From: Blasia pusilla
Lineage: Eukaryota; Marchantiophyta; Marchantiopsida; Blasiales
Assembly: GCA_050084515.1 (NCBI GenBank)
Contig: CM114274.1
Coordinates: 24,056,001-24,120,000 of the forward strand
DNA: 64,000 nucleotides
Direction of reading: 5' to 3'
Below are positions 50,200 through 63,190 of this stretch, in pieces. The number at the start of each line of letters is the position of its first letter. The first letter of the stretch is position 1. A program made the translations under genes and the position numbers. The notes beneath the pieces were generated by a model. That model ran no database searches. It saw only the letters and a list, made by a program, of their open reading frames with translations, and had not been told where the DNA came from.

Positions 50200-51150
50200 C
50201 TGATAATCAATGTCAAGCAGTTCAGGTCCATCGCGTGATCCAGGACATGTTGTCTGATGCCTCTGATAATGATGGTACTGCCGACACTCCTATGGAGAAT
50301 CCCATCGCTCGCTCTTGCTCATCGGCGTTGGGCTCCACCAACCGCTGTACCTGGTCATCCCAAACCAAGCCAGACCAGGCCTCCTTGAATACATAGGAAG
50401 CAGAAAAACTCACCAATGTGGTAAAGGCTACCCTTGGCATGCCAATCTTGTTGACCATAGTCAATGGAGGTTGATCATCGTGCTGTACTACTTGTGACGG
50501 ACGACCTAGATCCAAAATAAAGTCCACCAAAAATGGTAGGGGCGCTCAACTCTTGCATAAGCCCTCCGCAAAACCTCATATGGCACCAAGTTGATCCACC
50601 AAAGATGCGGGCGATGTACTTGTGAACCTACACTTGCCGCATCCTACAACTTTGTTGAGCCGCTCCATGCGTGCACCTCATGTGCACTTGTCACCACGCG
50701 GGACCTCGTATCACCCAAAATTGGCACAATCTCCATAATGTATGTTGGAGAATGGGACTGATATTCCTCCAAATGTTGCAAGATCCGCACCATCTCCCAA
50801 AACAACCAGTATCGAGTATCATCCAACCCGCTACCTCGTCCAATACTCGATTGGCCTTAACACGGCCAAACACAAATGACCAAATCTATAGTCCCTTCCC
50901 GCTCCAAGTCTTGCGCTCCCAAAAATGAAATGTCCCTCGGTAGGGAACTTTGGTACCCTTGTACGGCGGACAAAGACAACAAGTTGGGAAATCGGAAGGA
51001 TAATTGCACGACATGATGAAGCGAAGCGCGCCTCGCAACATCATCAATCTCAATATACAAGTACTATTGCACGCACACTCCGGCGTGCAAAATAGTAGCT
51101 AATCTAGTTTTGATCCCGCCAAAGAGATCCAATACGCAAATATCCTTCTC
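50200..51150 (-). pseudogene. C5-cytosine DNA methyltransferase domain inside gypsy pol (broken)
   Basis: Would transfer a methyl group from S-adenosylmethionine to cytosine C5. It lies between protease and RT in the same frame as the protease, after a TGA at 51157-51159. Motifs in order: I, VLDLFGGI (51112-51132, cofactor binding); II-like YLYIEID; IV, VWPC-stop-GQS (50848-50865), with the catalytic Cys kept and the expected Gln now TAA; V, GLDDTRYWLFWEMVRIL; VI, YIMEIVP (expected ENV; Asn replaced by Ile); then a VGSQVHR...LWWINL block (about 50640-50590), EPNADEQERAMGF (50298-50336) and MDLNCLT (about 50231-50211). The approximately 320-residue span and motif order fit a complete catalytic domain. 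In-frame stops (51064, 50857, 50644) and two frameshifts (about 50535 and 50230) make it inactive. The subfamily (DNMT3-like or other) is not resolved. Confidence 0.9.
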
Positions 51151-51156
51151 TGGGAT

Positions 51157-52358
51157 TCACCACACAATCGTTGTGGTGTCAAAGGTGGTCATAGTAGCAC
51201 TCCTGGATACCTCGGGTTCCTCTAACCCATCATGCTCTGGTGCAAATGCCTGAACCCACACCGTCTGCACGTGCTCATCTACCAAACGTTGGAGCTCCTC
51301 ACTCAAGCCCCGCACTGGCATCTCGCCTCCAAGGAATGATGCGGCTACCATGACAATCCTCTCCTTAGAAGTATCTGGCGTGGGTGTGTCCTCTTCATGG
51401 ATATGCCCCTCGATCAAATCACAAGGCCACATGATGGCGTTGCTGAATGCTGCTAATATCGCCATCTCTCTTGGTTGTCGCTCGATCACTCCACTCGTGA
51501 ATCGAACGGGTAATGAGGTAAGTCGCCCATTACCTGACAACCATCCTAGTCTGTAGAATGCTGACTCCTCCTAGTAAGCTAGGGAAAACCCCATCGCGTA
51601 CAACATTGCTCCACTAACCAAGACGTCATAGGACTTGGCATCGGTGATTATCGCCTTGGCTAGCACCACGGACTGATCTGTAGGATGTCTTGGGAAAATC
51701 CTCACCACAACCTCCTATTGGGTAATAAACTATGTGGTAGTCGCTCCACCTAAGGATGTTTGTATCCTGAATGGACAATGCTCCACATCGGCGCTTGGCA
51801 GGCCTAAGCCCGTGAATGCCGCTTTCCCCAACATTAGGGGTTGCACTCCTGAATCTAACAAGGCGCGCTGCGGAAAAAATATTCTACCACCTGGACTAAC
51901 CAATGCAAATGGAATACCTCTCCCTGATTAACCAGCAACACAACACGTGGAGCAACCATGGCACGCTCTATCGCGGGTCTAGCGGGTATCTTCGCCATCC
52001 TAACAATCGCAACCTGCCATGAATTTGAGGTGGATGACCTAAGCATTGGCTCGAAGGACAGGTCCATCACCTCTAAACGTGATGCAGAGACACCATTGAT
52101 ATCTCTACACTCACATAGCGTAGCGGCCAGCCAAAAACCTCGGCGAGCGTAGCTCCCAACTTCATAACATCGGAAGCAGAAAACAAAGGAGCACGGTACA
52201 CCTTTGTGGCCGCCCCCAACATTAGGAGTTGTTGCACTTGCTTCTCCCATCACTCTGCGTGCTTGCATACCAACAACATCAACTCTCAAAAAATCTGATA
52301 TGGACCCATCGATGGGGTCCTCATTGCCTCGGACAACATGAAAGATTGAGGAAGCCAA
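51157..52358 (-). pseudogene. Protease and linker of gypsy copy C
   Basis: Corresponds to 45428-46258 of copy B. The active-site stretch LDSGVQPLMLGKAAF is readable near 51860, across frame breaks. A further 127-codon open frame (51540-51157; MSGNGRLTSLPVRFTSGVIE...) is a linker that I do not recognise. It continues in frame, through one TGA, into the methyltransferase. Confidence 0.8.
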
Positions 52359-52395
52359 GTCTGTTTATTGGCTTCCCCTCTATGTGGATCCAACT

Positions 52396-53850
52396 CTACA
52401 GCTGCTCCACGTGTAACAACAATGGATGCCTTAAGCTGGACAATCGCGCACATCCAACCACGATCCTCCATATCTTTGGCTTCTCCATAAGACGTCGATG
52501 CCAGTGATCCGGCATCGGGTAACCGCAATGCCCTAGTGGCAATGTGCTGTTGCAACTGGTGTAGCTATGCAGCCATCCCAGCCTCACCCGCGACATCTCC
52601 TTGGACGCGTCTAGGTGGCGGAACTCTACCTCCTCCATGGGCAAATCCAACTCATGGTCCCCCAAAGGGACTACCTGGTGCACAACCTCTAGGCCCACCC
52701 ATACCGCCAACTCACTCTTGTGCCCTCTCTTGCCCTCGATTCGGACATAACTGAGGGTGTAGGCTGGAACACCTGGCGCATGTATGACCATACTTTTGGC
52801 AATAGTCACACTGATAAACTCCTGGTGCAACACCATCTCCTACTCTATGGTGAGGCACACGTCCATGACCATGACGGGTGCAATCGGGCTGGTGATGGGG
52901 GGCTCCACCACATGCTCAAAAAATTAATCACAGACGGCTGTTGCTAAGCCCCAAATGAAGACGTAGGTCTCTATGGCACGGCCTCCAGGTATCCTCCCTG
53001 AGCTTGTGGTGCCATATACCTCTCTTGAAATCCACGTTGCTGCACTAGTGGTATAGGCAATCGTGACTACTCTCGCCCAGAACCCATGGTGGCTACGCTC
53101 TCCTCCACCATGTTGCGCAATGTTCTCGGCGGTCATAAAAACATCTCTCAACGTAGGTGAGGTGTGCATAAGAAGTACCCCATCCCTCACCCGTTTCCGC
53201 AGATCTCGGTCCAACATTGCATACCATGCCTAGATAGCTTGGGACTTTGTCACCCTTGAGTGACGCTAATCAACCGCTGTAAGCGAGTGTAGGCCTCACG
53301 AAAACTCTCACCTGGGCACCTTTGGAAGTTTTGGATGCTCCGCAACTTCTCTTTCCGTACCCCCCGGTAGCTTGTCCGCAACTCAGCAAAGAACTCAACC
53401 ATGGGGTTGAACCTGAAATGAACCCGAATGGACGGTGCAACTGCTCCAGTTTGAGTTACCCCTCCTAACACATCACTCATGGAAGAGGAAGTAGCCTTTC
53501 TTGACTCCTCCTCCTCATTTGGAAATGGCTCAGTCCATGACATATAGTGAGGGTCATAGTAGAGTTCCTATGCCTCAATCTCTCGGCATATCTATGGGAA
53601 AACTCATGGTTATCATCCATACGTGCCCCCTCTAAGAGCTTGAACATATCGTTCCATGATGTGAACGGGTTGAACTCTCTGGAGTTCCTAGCCCGTTGTG
53701 AGGCACACCATTCCTAAACTTTGCAATGAAGTCGTGTAACTCTATAATGCCTATAGCACCCAAAAACCCACACAGTCCTCTACCCTGGTCATCCATCTCA
53801 TACTCCCAACAGGAAGGACCACTCAATATGTGCTGTGATGCACTAACAAA
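52396..53850 (-). pseudogene. gag of gypsy copy C
   Basis: Readable pieces match copy B gag: WEYEMDDQGRGLCGFLGAIG, VEFFAELRTSYRGVRKEKLR, SFREAYTRLQRLI, and MLDRDLRKRVRDGVLL. A zinc knuckle CDYCQKYGHTCARC (all four metal ligands present) is near 52800. Frameshifts and stops separate the pieces. Confidence 0.85.
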
Positions 53851-54700
53851 TCCCTCTATGCTCTCCCCCTTATCTGAAGATGACAGAGAAGGAGGTCAAG
53901 GAGGTCCCTCACATGGAGACCTTCGAAACCTTCTGCCACTTCGCGTAAAAGCTCTAGAGCTACTCTCAAGTCCACTCACTCGCCTCTCAAAGTTCCAAAA
54001 GGACATCATGATGATCCTTGTGCCCCTCTCACGCGATCACTCTCCTCCTTGTGAGCAATCCCTCGATCATTGAGACAAAACATGCAGCACTGCGTCTACA
54101 CTCCCTCGCACTGGGATGTTTACTATGCAGCAATAAGCGGCGTGATGCGGCAAATCAACTATTTTCCTATTGTCTCATCAACAAAACATATCCTCAACTC
54201 TGGACATCCCACACATGTCTATCTCCCCTAAACCCATACATCCATGATGCTCTCAACATCCGCACAAAACCCAATATCCCAAAATATTTGCCCAATTCCC
54301 TCATACCTACAGGGCAAAAGGACTAGAATGGCTAACCTTACAACAATGTTGATGTCGCTCCTCAGCAACTGCAAACCTTGACCCCAACTGGTTCATGAAG
54401 ACAAACTCCTCCACTAAACAAGTCATAATCCTCTAGCACTGACGATGCTCCAAAACCTCCTCAATGTGCAGTGCGGGTCCAATGGTACGATACGGCACTG
54501 GCGACACGAAACGACTACAAACGGCATGACACTCAAGAATGGGATATGATGCTCAGTGGCAAACCCTCCTCCATCAACAATACATGCTCTGCTGCCCAGT
54601 GATGGTGTGGCTCTGCGATCGAGACAATGCGGTGCAGCCACGTGCGGCAATCGACGGCGCGTTACGGCTATGGGCATCACAACACAGTCCTCAATCTTCG
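53851..54700. other. Leader/gag-proximal segment of copy C absent from copy B
   Basis: Comparison with copy B (43640-43930) shows extra sequence here with no clear coding frame. Either B has a deletion or C has gained this segment. Confidence 0.45.
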
Positions 54701-55744
<1,044 letters not shown>

Positions 55745-56460
55745 TGCATGATACATAAGATTTGGAGGGATTCAATTTGGGTGGTGTAAGATAAGACAAT
55801 CTTTGGTAGATGGGGGATACTAGATCTGTAGGGGTCAAAAACTAGATCTGTAGGAGTCAAAAACCAATTGGTTTAAAGTAGGGAGCTCTTTGATTGAAGG
55901 GATAGTGGGTTCAGAGGGATCCATATCTAGGGATGGGTAATAAGATGCCTATTTGATGGAGAACAAGGATGTGAGGCAATAGCTAGATGCAAGGTAAGTC
56001 ACTATACATGTGGGGAAAGTGGCCAAAACAAGAAACAATGGGCCATGGGTAGTGAAAGAGCAAGAAGGAACGAGAGTTGGAAAGAGGCTCTTCAAGGATA
56101 GAGAAACTCATATAATATATAAGAAGTCACAAAAGGATGCACAAGATAGATTTACTACATGCTTAGTGGTAGACTTACACAGTGAGGAAGATGACACATC
56201 GTAATAGTTTAACATACTTATGAGGAAAAGAGAAATATCTATATGAGGGGTTTCTCCACCTAGATTCTATTTAGGTGTAAATGCTATAAGATTGAGCTTA
56301 AGGGGGATTTTTGACATCTGCCTAAGCTCAAGATAACTTATGTCGTTTAGTACAATTATATTTCAAGTGATAAGTGAAAGAAGTGACTTGTGTGCACATG
56401 TCATTATCTAGGATGAAAAGCCTTTTACGTGGATTCTAGAGCAGTCATTTCTTGTCCCCA
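55745..56460. other. Flank of copy C
   Basis: No gene. A 21-bp tandem duplication (ACTAGATCTGTAGG type) lies at about 55828-55862. Confidence 0.5.
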
Positions 56461-56612
56461 TCTATACTATTATTTGAGGAGTGTTTTTCAAATGGCGACA
56501 ATTGAGTGTTCACGACATGTCATTTAAGCTTAGGAATGTATGACGCATGGCATAACCGTGCATTTAGGGTTATAGGGACCGTGCATTGCAGTCTCTCAAG
56601 GGTCCTAACTAG
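56461..56612 (+). mobile_element. Possible 152-bp mini-Helitron
   Basis: Starts TCTATACTATTATTTGAGG after a host A and ends CCTAACTAG before a host T, the A|TC...CTAG|T context of Helitrons. Near the end GGACC and GGTCC can pair, although the loop is long. The start resembles the termini at 12867 and 13760. Confidence 0.45.
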
Positions 56613-57822
56613 TCTTTATATATAGAGAGAGGAATGAGGTTTATGATTTTCTTTGTACATATTTTCACTCTTCCACTTTATGTTGCGAATTCATGATTGT
56701 GTGTATGTGTGAATATCGACTGTGAAGAGTTAGTAGTTTCTATAATTTTTTGATTGTGCACTTGGGTGAGGCATGTAGACGAGCTTTGATGTTGTATCAT
56801 AAATCTAGGCAAATGATTGTACATTGCGCATTGCCTTGGAGTTTGCTTCTTGTATTTCATATTTCCTTCATATTGATGTATATAGGGAGTCAAAGTATAT
56901 AACTAGACGATGTGATGAGGCTTGTTGGCCTTGGAGACTCATTCATGATTGGCATATCTATTGTGGACGGTGTGTACGTAATCAATGAAGCCCCTTGGAT
57001 CTTATAGCTATTGTGCTGGTAAATCTTAGAATACAGAGAGAGAATAGAGAGAGAAGAGTTAATAGGTTGGGGATAGATGGTTGATCTTAGAATATTTTAT
57101 AGATTGCACTAGAGAAGAGATAGAGAGAGAAGAGCTCATAGATTCCGGATAGTAAAATTGGATATGAAAGAACATATCAATTATAGAAAATTTCCATGAA
57201 GCAAGAGACCATCTCAAAATTCTACTTATATTATTAAATTAGTATAAACTTAATTTTAAAATTAAAAAAAATATCATCTATTTTTAAAATTGTTACTTCC
57301 ATATTAAAATAAAAAGAACTAATAAAGAACCCCTTCATCGTACAAACATTAAATCAAATACCTCTTTGCAAATCAAGAAGACCCGTTTTGCATGTCATCT
57401 AAACAAGCGACAAAAATATAAAATTTAACCCAAATAAAAAAACTCCCGGAAGTCCGATGACATGCCCCGATATCCCGGGCCCGTAAGGGGGTGCCCATGG
57501 AAACGTCTGACTAGACAGACGGATAGAGGTGGTCAGTTCAGTCGCTTACGTGGCGTCCTCGTTGGACTCTCAACTCGCGGTCCGTAAGCAATCCATCCAT
57601 TCCATCCGTCCCCTTCCAATTGATCGCAACGAGAACTGAAGTGAAGAGAAGAGAAGCGAAAGAGAGAGAGAGAGAGAGGAAAGCGAGAAAAAGGAGAGGA
57701 TTGGGGTGGGAAATGCGGGACGACGAATTCTTGGAAGCGATTTTATGGGCCTGAAGCTCGAGCTTTCGGGGGTGGTCTGATTAGATTAAGTTCGATTTCG
57801 TGGCGCGTGGCGAGAAGTAGCT
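56613..57822. other. Intergenic and presumed 5' leader of the IF-3 gene
   Basis: AT-rich until about 57430, then GC-rich with purine (GA) tracts around 57635-57700, resembling the leader of the SEC23 gene. No promoter element can be fixed. Confidence 0.45.
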
Positions 57823-58444
57823 ATGGCGGCCGTCTCAGCAGCAGTCTCAGGAGGAGGAGGAGGAGCTGCTGCTGCTGTTGTCGTGGTGGCTGCTTCTGCG
57901 GAGTGCAGGAGGGGTCGGCAGCAGCAGCGGCCGGTGCAGCGAAGTGTTTACAGTGAGTGTGACTGACCATTCGATCTCGTCTCTCAGGAAACGCGCGTGG
58001 GCAGTAGTTTCCGGCGCATTTTGTAGGGTTTCGGAATTTGTTGGATCGTCGAGAGCATGCAATTGTGCAAGCGTTTGGTATCGGAGCCTCACCGTGATGT
58101 GCGCCAGAAAATTCTAGCCATCCTTGAATTGTGTGGTGCCCGGAATCTCCAGCTTTGGAATTGTGGAGGAAAATTGGGCGTTTGTAGAAGAGAATGGCTG
58201 ATGGGCATGTTGGGATTGCAGATTCTGTTGCTACCCGGACTTTCCTGCAGGAATCTAGGGCGCCATGCTCACCAATCATGGCCCAGAAGCTGGGCAGAGG
58301 AAGGCCGGGCCGTTCCAATTTCTCCACCACCGAGGCGTCGATTCAGGTGGGAAATTCCGCTATCTGTGTATGGGATTTGAAAAGGTAGAATTTGAGATTT
58401 TGGATAAACGAAGGTTTTTATCCAAATAAATAACACACAGACAC

Positions 58445-58503
<59 letters not shown>

Positions 58504-58973
58504 GTAAGTCTTCTTATCCGAGTGGCGTGAGTCAATGTTCTAGCGTAAGGGAAATTTTATGATAGAAGATGAGTAGAGATGGCGAGAGTTGTTGCGATTT
58601 TGGCACTGCAGTGTGCGGATTCGAAGGAAGGAATGTGGGGAGATGAGGGTCACGATTAGTGACTGGATGGCGCATGGTGGTTCCCCAGTGTGCCTGCTGC
58701 ATGGGAGTAGAATGCAGGGAGTTGGGGATCAGGAGGAGTGAGTGGGTAGGCACGACAGCGGCTATAATCCGCCGGGGAGCTGCTGCGTTCGACAGTGCGA
58801 GCGATGAGACAAGGCGGAGCAGTGGAATGGCTGTGGTGGCTAGGACCGGCGGTGGTGCTGGGCAGGGACCTCCGCGACCTCGCATCTCGACACCCGGTCG
58901 TCGTGGTCCTGCGCAGCCGCAGGATGCTTCCTCCGCGAATGATGGTCCTCTCATGAATAATGACATTCGGTCG

Positions 58974-59011
<38 letters not shown>

Positions 59012-59021
59012 GGTCTCTCAA

Positions 59022-59080
<59 letters not shown>

Positions 59081-62000
59081 ATATGCTGACATTGCTAAGC
59101 TGGTAGCACCAGAATTGTTCAACACATTCAGTAGCCTTGATTCATTGCCCAAAGCTGCTGCACTGGTAAGTAATGTCTATTGGGGATCCCAATCAGGTAA
59201 AGTAGATTGTGTGGTGAAGAGTTTCTTGGTTGACACTTGGAAGCTCCGCACAAACACGTTGTTTGGTCAGCACTCACACTATATGAGAGTGTCTCCCTCC
59301 TCTCATATGGTACCTTCTTCACTTGCTTCTCTCTCTACACCCATCCCAGTCTCAAGCACCGTCCAACCAGGGCACGGGGTCTATGGTCGCAAGGCTACGA
59401 CAGGCACTACTTAATGAGTACAGTCTCTCTCTCTCTCCCAAGATGGTCGATGGTTGCAAGGCTAATGAAATTTGGTCGGTTCTCTCTCCTCAAATCACAG
59501 TCCCCTGGCCCAGGGCGTCCCCACTCACTCACTCACTCACTCACTTGCAATCGAGGTGTGGGTGGGGTTGGTGGTTGCAAGGCTACTACAGGCATCACTC
59601 ATTCATCGGTTTGTGGAACCAATCACTACACATTTAGTAGTCTCGTGTCGCTACTGCGCAGAGCTTTTGTGCTTCTGTTTCCACAGTTGCAGAGAGGGAT
59701 CTGAAGATATCTTCACTGTTTAGGATTACTTGTTTGCCTCTGTATGGAATTCGATGACTTAAGCTTTCTAAAGTATTGTCTTACTATTTCTTACTCTCGG
59801 CAGAAGTGTAGAATCTCGATACCGTAATAGAGTATTCTTTTCCAGCATAGTTGAACAAGATGTTATACTTATGGGCTTAAGGCTGTTAGAGACTCTCTGT
59901 AACTGGGCAGTGGGTCTCTGGAAATCAATCTGCTCTTTTACACGGTCATGAAATGGTCTTCCTTCTTGGTTTATGCCACATGTTGAATTTGGAATGGCTA
60001 TGTGGTGCCATCTTATGGAGTTCTTGTCACTGACTTCGCAGGGAAATGTGCTGTTGGAGTAGAATCTTCTCAGTGTTGTATTATTCTCTGCTAGGACTGT
60101 GCAAAGGTATATTGATTTCTTACTGAGACTCTGCATCATTTTGTTTTTCAGGGTGCCGACAGTAAGGCTCTTGGACGAGGAACAGAACATGGTTGGTTTT
60201 CAATCTTACACTCTGTACTTCAACTTTTTCACCCAGACTCACACAACTCATCAATATTGGCTGCAATCATGAGAACCCCCTTGCTTGGCTAAGGGAAACT
60301 ATGCACAAACGTCTTTTAATATACAACTAAGTAGAAGCTTTTCTCAACCCCCACATACCGACAAAACTCAATAACCAACTACTCGTAAGAATTGTCAGCA
60401 TCCTGAGAAAAGGGTATCACCTTGGAAGGAAGCAGGTGTAAAATACAGTTACTTTTTAGTCTAGAAACAGTCATTTTATCACATTGTTAACTGGCATCCT
60501 CCCACCCTAGACTTTGCCATCACCTGTGCAGCTAAGGCCACCTTTGACAGAGCTTTGTTCTTAGTAGATAGAAATTGACTAGGCCATGTTGGCAATTTCT
60601 ATTTGCCTCTTCTGCTCTACGGTCTTGGGCCTGGAAAATCTATGAATTTCTTTCTTGTACTCTGCCTCAGTAGACACTTCTCAGTAGATAATCGTATGTT
60701 GCTAATGTTAATTGATTTGTACGACACCAGGTGGGAGTAATATCAAGTGCAGAAGCTCTGCAAAGAGCACGAGATGCAGACCTGGACCTGGTATGTTATT
60801 TTACCCCCTTCTTGTTAACAGTCTATTGATAGTCACAACTTGGAGAAGACTGAACACATTTTTTAGTTTTAGAGTTAAAGGGTTTTTCAATTAAGGTATG
60901 ATTTCAATTTGGAACGTGTTAGGAGTAAGGCTGATTCATCAGCGTACATGGCTATCCTTAAGTTCTCATGCCCTTTCTGTGGATCATAAACGTGGCAAAG
61001 CAAGACATGCTATGAACTAAATGGATAGTAGTGTCCATACTTAATCCCATCAAGTTGAAGAGGCGTTTGCAAACCATGTGGGCTTGATATGGACAAAATT
61101 TCAATCGTTTTTATCACAAACTTCGGTTGATAACTGCAGGTGATGATATCTCCCGATGCAGATCCTCCCGTGGTCAGAATTATGGATTATAGGTATTATT
61201 GTACCTTACCATGAATTCTTGGGGCTTATGCACTGTGTCAGGGACCAGTGATGTCTTAAATTGGAGACGATGGAGCACTAACTGAAATGTGCCTGTCTGA
61301 CAATGTCTTGGATATTGATTATGTGTGCAGCAAGTACAGGTATGAATTACAAAAAAAGAAGAGAGAAGCCCAAAAGAAAGCTGCCGGTATGTATTCCTTG
61401 CCATGCTTGTAAACGTTTGTGGTCTGGTAACTACTGCAAGGGATATTGGGTTAAGGTTAGAGTTGTTTTATGAAATTGGCTCACACTTCATCTTGACCTT
61501 GGCGACCTTTTACATTTCTGCAAAGTGTGTGAGTGGTATTCTCCTTATCTTACTCTGCCATTCCTGTGTTGTCTCTGACCAGCTAGTCGCCAGGAGCTGA
61601 AAGAGTTGAAAATGAGGTAAAGCATGAACTCTGATTTGGTCACTGTGAATGCCCTTGTCCATTACACATCAGTTCAGTGAAGTACTGCAGGTACTTTTGT
61701 TTGTTGAATGTTTTATTCAAAGACCTCAAGACTTATTTCAAACTCTTCAGCAATGGTACTGAAAATTTGGCTCCGGAAATTGAAAAAATCTGAAACCTGG
61801 TGCTTCTAGGGTCTAGGATTATAATAGTTAAGCGCATGCCATCAGGAAGCTACCCCTTAATGTCATAGTTGTGTTTGAGAATTTATTTCATCTTATCACT
61901 GTCTCACCACTGTAATATAGGTACAACATCGACACACATGACTACGCTGTGCGTTTAAGAGCAGCCCAGAGGTTTCTCCGAGATGGAGACAAGGTTTATT

Positions 62001-62789
62001 TCTCGCCCACTTACCTAACTATGAAAAGCTGCTTGTTTCTCATGTCTGTAAGTGTTGTCTAGCATCAAAGTCACATGAGCTAGAGTAATGCCCTTTAATT
62101 GCGTCGAAAATTTCCTGGATTGCACACTGAATTTGTCATGGTCTGGAAAGGAACAGGTGAAGAGTTCAAATTTACTAGCAAGTGGTGATTGTGGACTTTA
62201 CTTTTAGAGTGTAACACTTACACTCTCAAAATAAGAACTGATTGTGAAATAAGCTCCTAAACTCCCACCCAAAAGTGAAGATATTGTGGAGTAACCTCTT
62301 TCTGTCTTTCAACTGTTGACATGCAGGTTAAGGTTGTTTGCCAGTTTAAGGGCCGGGAATTGGATTTCAAAGACCTTGCCGTGAAGTTGTTCGAGCGTTT
62401 TCAGGAGGAGATAGGCGAGGTAGTATTTCTATTTGTAACAAGTTTTCAAATATCGCGACCTTGAGGTCATACTTGCTTTGAAGGTGCCGAAGAGAATTTT
62501 GGAGATTGGTGGAGTGACTTGTGGCAAGTAACCTCTTACAAGCTTGATGGGCAGCAGTGTTTAACCTTGGAAAGCGAGTCCAATTGAAAGTTTGTACTCA
62601 TGCACATCTATATGTATGTGACAGCTTGCCATCGTGGAGACAAAGATTACGTTCGAGGGCAAGACCATGATCATGGTACTAACTCCAAACAAAGCTGCAC
62701 AACAAAAGGCTCAAGCGCTTGTGCAGTCTGTGGCATCCAAGGCCAAGACACAAGCAGGAGAAAAAAGCGAGACTGCAGCGTCAGTTTAG
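57823..62789 (+). CDS. Organellar (probably plastid) translation initiation factor IF-3
   Basis: IF-3 binds the small ribosomal subunit and checks start-codon/initiator-tRNA pairing. Secure exons: (about 58689)-58969, 60152-60191, 60731-60790, 61140-61192, 61331-61386, 61583-61616, 61921-61993, 62327-62419, 62625-62789; all phases agree. IF3 N-domain: NNDIR then VPTVRLLDEEQNM, VGVISSAEALQRARDADLDL, SPDADPPVVRIMDYSKYRYE. Linker: KKKREAQKKAA. C-domain: ELKMRYNIDTHDYAVRLRAA, FLRDGDKVKVVCQFKGREL, LAIVETKITFEGKTMIMVLT. The protein ends with a short acidic/alanine tail and TAG. The N-terminus is uncertain. ATG 57823 opens an Ala/Val/Ser-rich, Arg-containing frame like a transit peptide with a donor at about 57951; ATG 58194 (MADGHVGIADSV) with a donor after 58346 is an alternative. 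Confidence 0.9.
58447..58499. repeat. (GA)n microsatellite
   Basis: Nearly pure GA tract of about 50 bp in the 5' region of the IF-3 gene. Confidence 0.95.
58979..59071. repeat. (CT)n microsatellites in IF-3 intron
   Basis: Two CT tracts separated by GGGTCTCTCAAGG, starting ten bases after the donor at 58969 and ending in a short GC tract. Downstream in the same intron a (CACT)n run lies at about 59521-59545, and GCAAGGCTAC motifs recur near 59390, 59455 and 59576. Confidence 0.9.
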
Positions 62790-63003
62790 TTTTTGTTCAA
62801 CATTCATAGGGCGTCATTGTAGAGTACATTTTGATGGAATAATTACTGATTCATGTAGCTGTTCATTATCTGCCTTGTAAATGTAGTATGAGTAAATTTT
62901 TTTCTTCAATCAATGTGCCTCCGGGCACATTATTAGATGAGTGTTATAAAGTTCCCATGTCTCATTCAAGAGGTTTGATAGATTTGATGAAAGTTGCTTC
63001 TTT
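62790..63003. other. IF-3 3' flank
   Basis: Presumed 3' UTR and flank; nothing else recognised. Confidence 0.5.
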
Positions 63004-63190
63004 GACAGACTGGGCTCAAAAAGAGACACAACAACTCGCAACAAGTTTGACGAAATCCTTCTCCAAATCGTAGGATTTCCGAATGCTCACGTATCATTGA
63101 AAGACTGGGCTCAAAAAGACTGGCAACAACTCGCAAAAAGTTGATGAAACCCTTTTCCAAATCGTAGGATTTCCGAATGCTCACGTATCA
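63004..63190. repeat. Two-copy tandem duplication, about 95-bp unit
   Basis: GACTGGGCTCAAAAAGA begins at 63008 and again at 63103. Each copy ends with TAGGATTTCCGAATGCTCAC. The copies differ by small indels. Confidence 0.9.

Noticed and set aside
57821-58330. 169-codon minus-strand ORF opposite the IF-3 5' exons
   Set aside because: Antisense shadow of the GC-rich leader with Gln/Leu/Arg runs.
58659-59414. 251-codon ORF continuing from the IF-3 exon through CT repeats
   Set aside because: Intron read-through; a good donor at 58969 and the IF-3 frame at 60152 show the exon ends before the repeats.
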